In this document: in pieces, positions 62,638 through 64,000 of the stretch
Layout: each line of letters begins with the position of its first letter
Position numbering within the stretch: position 1 is the first letter of the stretch
Source of the DNA: Saccharothrix algeriensis
Lineage (GTDB): Bacteria > Actinomycetota > Actinomycetes > Mycobacteriales > Pseudonocardiaceae
NCBI RefSeq assembly: GCF_016907655.1
Contig: NZ_JAFBCL010000001.1
Span: 434,001-498,000 of the forward strand
DNA length: 64,000 nt
Direction of reading: 5' to 3'
Program-made: the position numbers and the translations under genes
Notes under the pieces: model-generated
Told to the model about the DNA's origin: nothing
Databases searched by the model: none
What the model saw: the letters and a program-made list of their open reading frames with translations, nothing else

Positions 62638-63876
62638 CTACAGCTCCACGCCCAGCAGGGCGTCCACGGCGTCGCGGAAGCGCCTCGGCGCGCCCTGGTC
62701 CGTGCCGCCGGTCGACAGCGCCTGCGCCGCCCACGCGTCCAGCGCCGCCAGCGCGCGCGGGGTGTCCAGGTCGTCGCCGAGGTGGTCGCGCAGCCGGGCC
62801 ACGACGTCGTCCGCGGGCGGGGCCGCGTCCAGCTCCGCGGCCCGCCGCCACGTGGCCAGGCGCTCCCGGGCCTGCGTGAGCAGGGACTCGGTCCACGCGC
62901 GGTCGGCGCGGTAGTGGCCGGAGAGCAGGGCCAGCCGGACCGCGTTCGGGTCGACGTTCTGGGCCCGCAGCTTGGAGACGAAGACCAGGTTTCCCCGCGA
63001 CTTCGACATCTTCTCGCCGTCCAGGCCGATCATGCCCGCGTGCGCGTAGTGCCGGGCGAACGGGTGCTCGCCGGTCAGCGCCTCGGCGTGCGCGGCGCTG
63101 AACTCGTGGTGCGGGAAGATCAGGTCGGAGCCGCCGCCCTGGACGTCGAAGCCCGCGCCGAGGCGGTTGAGCGCGATCGCGCTGCACTCGATGTGCCAGC
63201 CGGGCCTGCCCGCGCCCAGCTCCGAGGGCCACGCCGGCTCGCCGGGGCGGGCCGTGCGCCACAGCACGGCGTCGAGCGGGTGGCGCTTGCCCGGCCGGTC
63301 CGGGTCGCCGCCCCGCTCGGCGAAGAAGCGGGCCATGGTCGCCGCGTCGTAGTTCGACTCGTAGCCGAAGCGGCCGGTGGCCGTGTGGTCGAAGTACACG
63401 TCCGGGTGCTCCGGGTCGTCCACCCGGTACGCCGCGCCGTCGGTCAGCAGCTTCGCGATCGCCTCGACCACCTCCGGGATGGCCTCGACCACGCCGACGT
63501 ACTCCCGCGGGGGCAGGACGCGCAGCGCGACCATGTCCTCCCGGAACAGGGCGGTCTCGCGCATCGCCAGGACCTGCCAGTCGTCCTGGTCGCGCTCGGC
63601 GCGCTCCAGCAGCGGGTCGTCCACGTCGGTGACGTTCTGCACGTAGTGCACCCGGTGGCCGTTGTCCAGCCACACCCGGTGGATGAGGTCGAACGCCAGG
63701 TAGGTCGCGGCGTGGCCCAGGTGGGTCGCGTCGTAGGGGGTGATGCCGCAGACGTACAGCCCGGCGGTGTCGCCGGGGGCGGTGGGGCGCACCTGCCCGG
63801 CGGACGTGTCGAACAACCGCAGCGGGCGCGGCTCGCCCGCGACCCGCGGGACTGGGGTGGGTGACCAGGTCTGCAT
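62638..63876 (-). CDS. mshC: Cysteine--1-D-myo-inosityl-2-amino-2-deoxy-alpha-D-glucopyranoside ligase MshC
   Basis: 412 residues, a cysteinyl-tRNA-synthetase-like ligase. [19 protein letters not shown] carries the HIGH-like THLGH motif, the zinc site includes Cys in [11 protein letters not shown] and [11 protein letters not shown], and the KMSKS loop is intact ([11 protein letters not shown]). It joins cysteine to GlcN-Ins in mycothiol synthesis. It lacks the C-terminal anticodon-binding domain of CysS, and MQTWSP at the start matches MshC of mycobacteria, so the ATG at 63876 is chosen. A TAGGGT hexamer lies seven bases upstream (leaderless). It is the last gene; bases 63877-64000 show only its promoter and GC-rich sequence. 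Confidence 0.96.
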   Translation of the reverse strand: MQTWSPTPVPRVAGEPRPLRLFDTSAGQVRPTAPGDTAGLYVCGITPYDATHLGHAATYLAFDLIHRVWLDNGHRVHYVQNVTDVDDPLLERAERDQDDWQVLAMRETALFREDMVALRVLPPREYVGVVEAIPEVVEAIAKLLTDGAAYRVDDPEHPDVYFDHTATGRFGYESNYDAATMARFFAERGGDPDRPGKRHPLDAVLWRTARPGEPAWPSELGAGRPGWHIECSAIALNRLGAGFDVQGGGSDLIFPHHEFSAAHAEALTGEHPFARHYAHAGMIGLDGEKMSKSRGNLVFVSKLRAQNVDPNAVRLALLSGHYRADRAWTESLLTQARERLATWRRAAELDAAPPADDVVARLRDHLGDDLDTPRALAALDAWAAQALSTGGTDQGAPRRFRDAVDALLGVEL

Positions 63877-64000
63877 GGGTCCGACCCTAACTCGCGGCCC
63901 CAAGTGGCCGTCCGCCTGGCGGGACACCGGCCCGCGCGGGCCGGCCCGGCGCGGCGCGGTGGTCGCCGGGCCACCGGCCCGATCTCCCCGAACGGGTGAC

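Overview
The window is very GC-rich (GTG/TTG starts are common and almost every third codon position is G or C) and comes from an actinobacterium. Gene order follows the Mycobacterium tuberculosis Rv2089c-Rv2130c block (M24 peptidase, 5'-3' exonuclease, DUF4333 protein, helY, tatC, tatA, pafC, pafB, pafA ... prcA, prcB, pup, dop ... mpa, trmI, RecB-type exonuclease, hisE, metH, PAC2 protein, mshC). Mycothiol and Pup-proteasome genes confirm Actinobacteria. The extra signalling, cellulase and polymorphic-toxin genes suggest a filamentous Pseudonocardiales member (Saccharothrix/Actinosynnema/Lentzea type); that placement is inference.

Layout. 1-8 kb: cell-wall peptidase end, DJ-1/PfpI and GlxA-type proteins, class IV aminotransferase, AsnC regulator with an overlapping M24 peptidase, 5'-3' exonuclease, Eis-like acetyltransferase, DUF4333 protein. 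8-18 kb: helY, lipid kinase, tatC, tatA, small membrane protein, pafC, pafB, hydrolase, pafA. 18-24 kb: PAP2/lipid-kinase fusion, a repeat-rich gap, then prcA, prcB, pup and dop. 24-33 kb is an accessory block separating dop from mpa: FtsX permease, NUDIX, frameshifted aldo/keto reductase, secreted GH5 cellulase with a palindromic operator, ABC-2 exporter and a two-component system. 33-45 kb: mpa, trmI, a second two-component system, M50 protease, RecB-like nuclease, phosphoribosyltransferase, AEC permease, hisE and a TetR gene. 45-48 kb is a scarred region with an oxidoreductase relic, a GNAT and a chimeric acetyltransferase/HINT-toxin gene overlapping a probable immunity gene. 48-55 kb: FhuF-like protein, cobalamin riboswitch with cbtB-cbtA, HAD phosphatase, metH, PAC2. 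56-64 kb: MFS exporter, MarR-controlled ABC exporter, secreted subtilisin, mshC.

How genes work together. pup, dop, pafA, prcBA and mpa form a complete pupylation-proteasome system. Pup ends in Glu, so Dop is needed only for depupylation. PafB/PafC are the WYL-domain activators of the DNA-damage response, and promoter boxes matching the PafBC (RecA-NDp) consensus lie upstream of mpa, helY and the RecB-like nuclease. The riboswitch-controlled cobalt transporter sits close to B12-dependent metH.

The two observations I consider most novel are (i) a family of three related intergenic elements (20079-20147, 33028-33096, 41154-41215) sharing a fixed 16-nt spacing and lying beside short tandem repeats, and (ii) the chimeric acetyltransferase-toxin/immunity cassette at 46488-47740.
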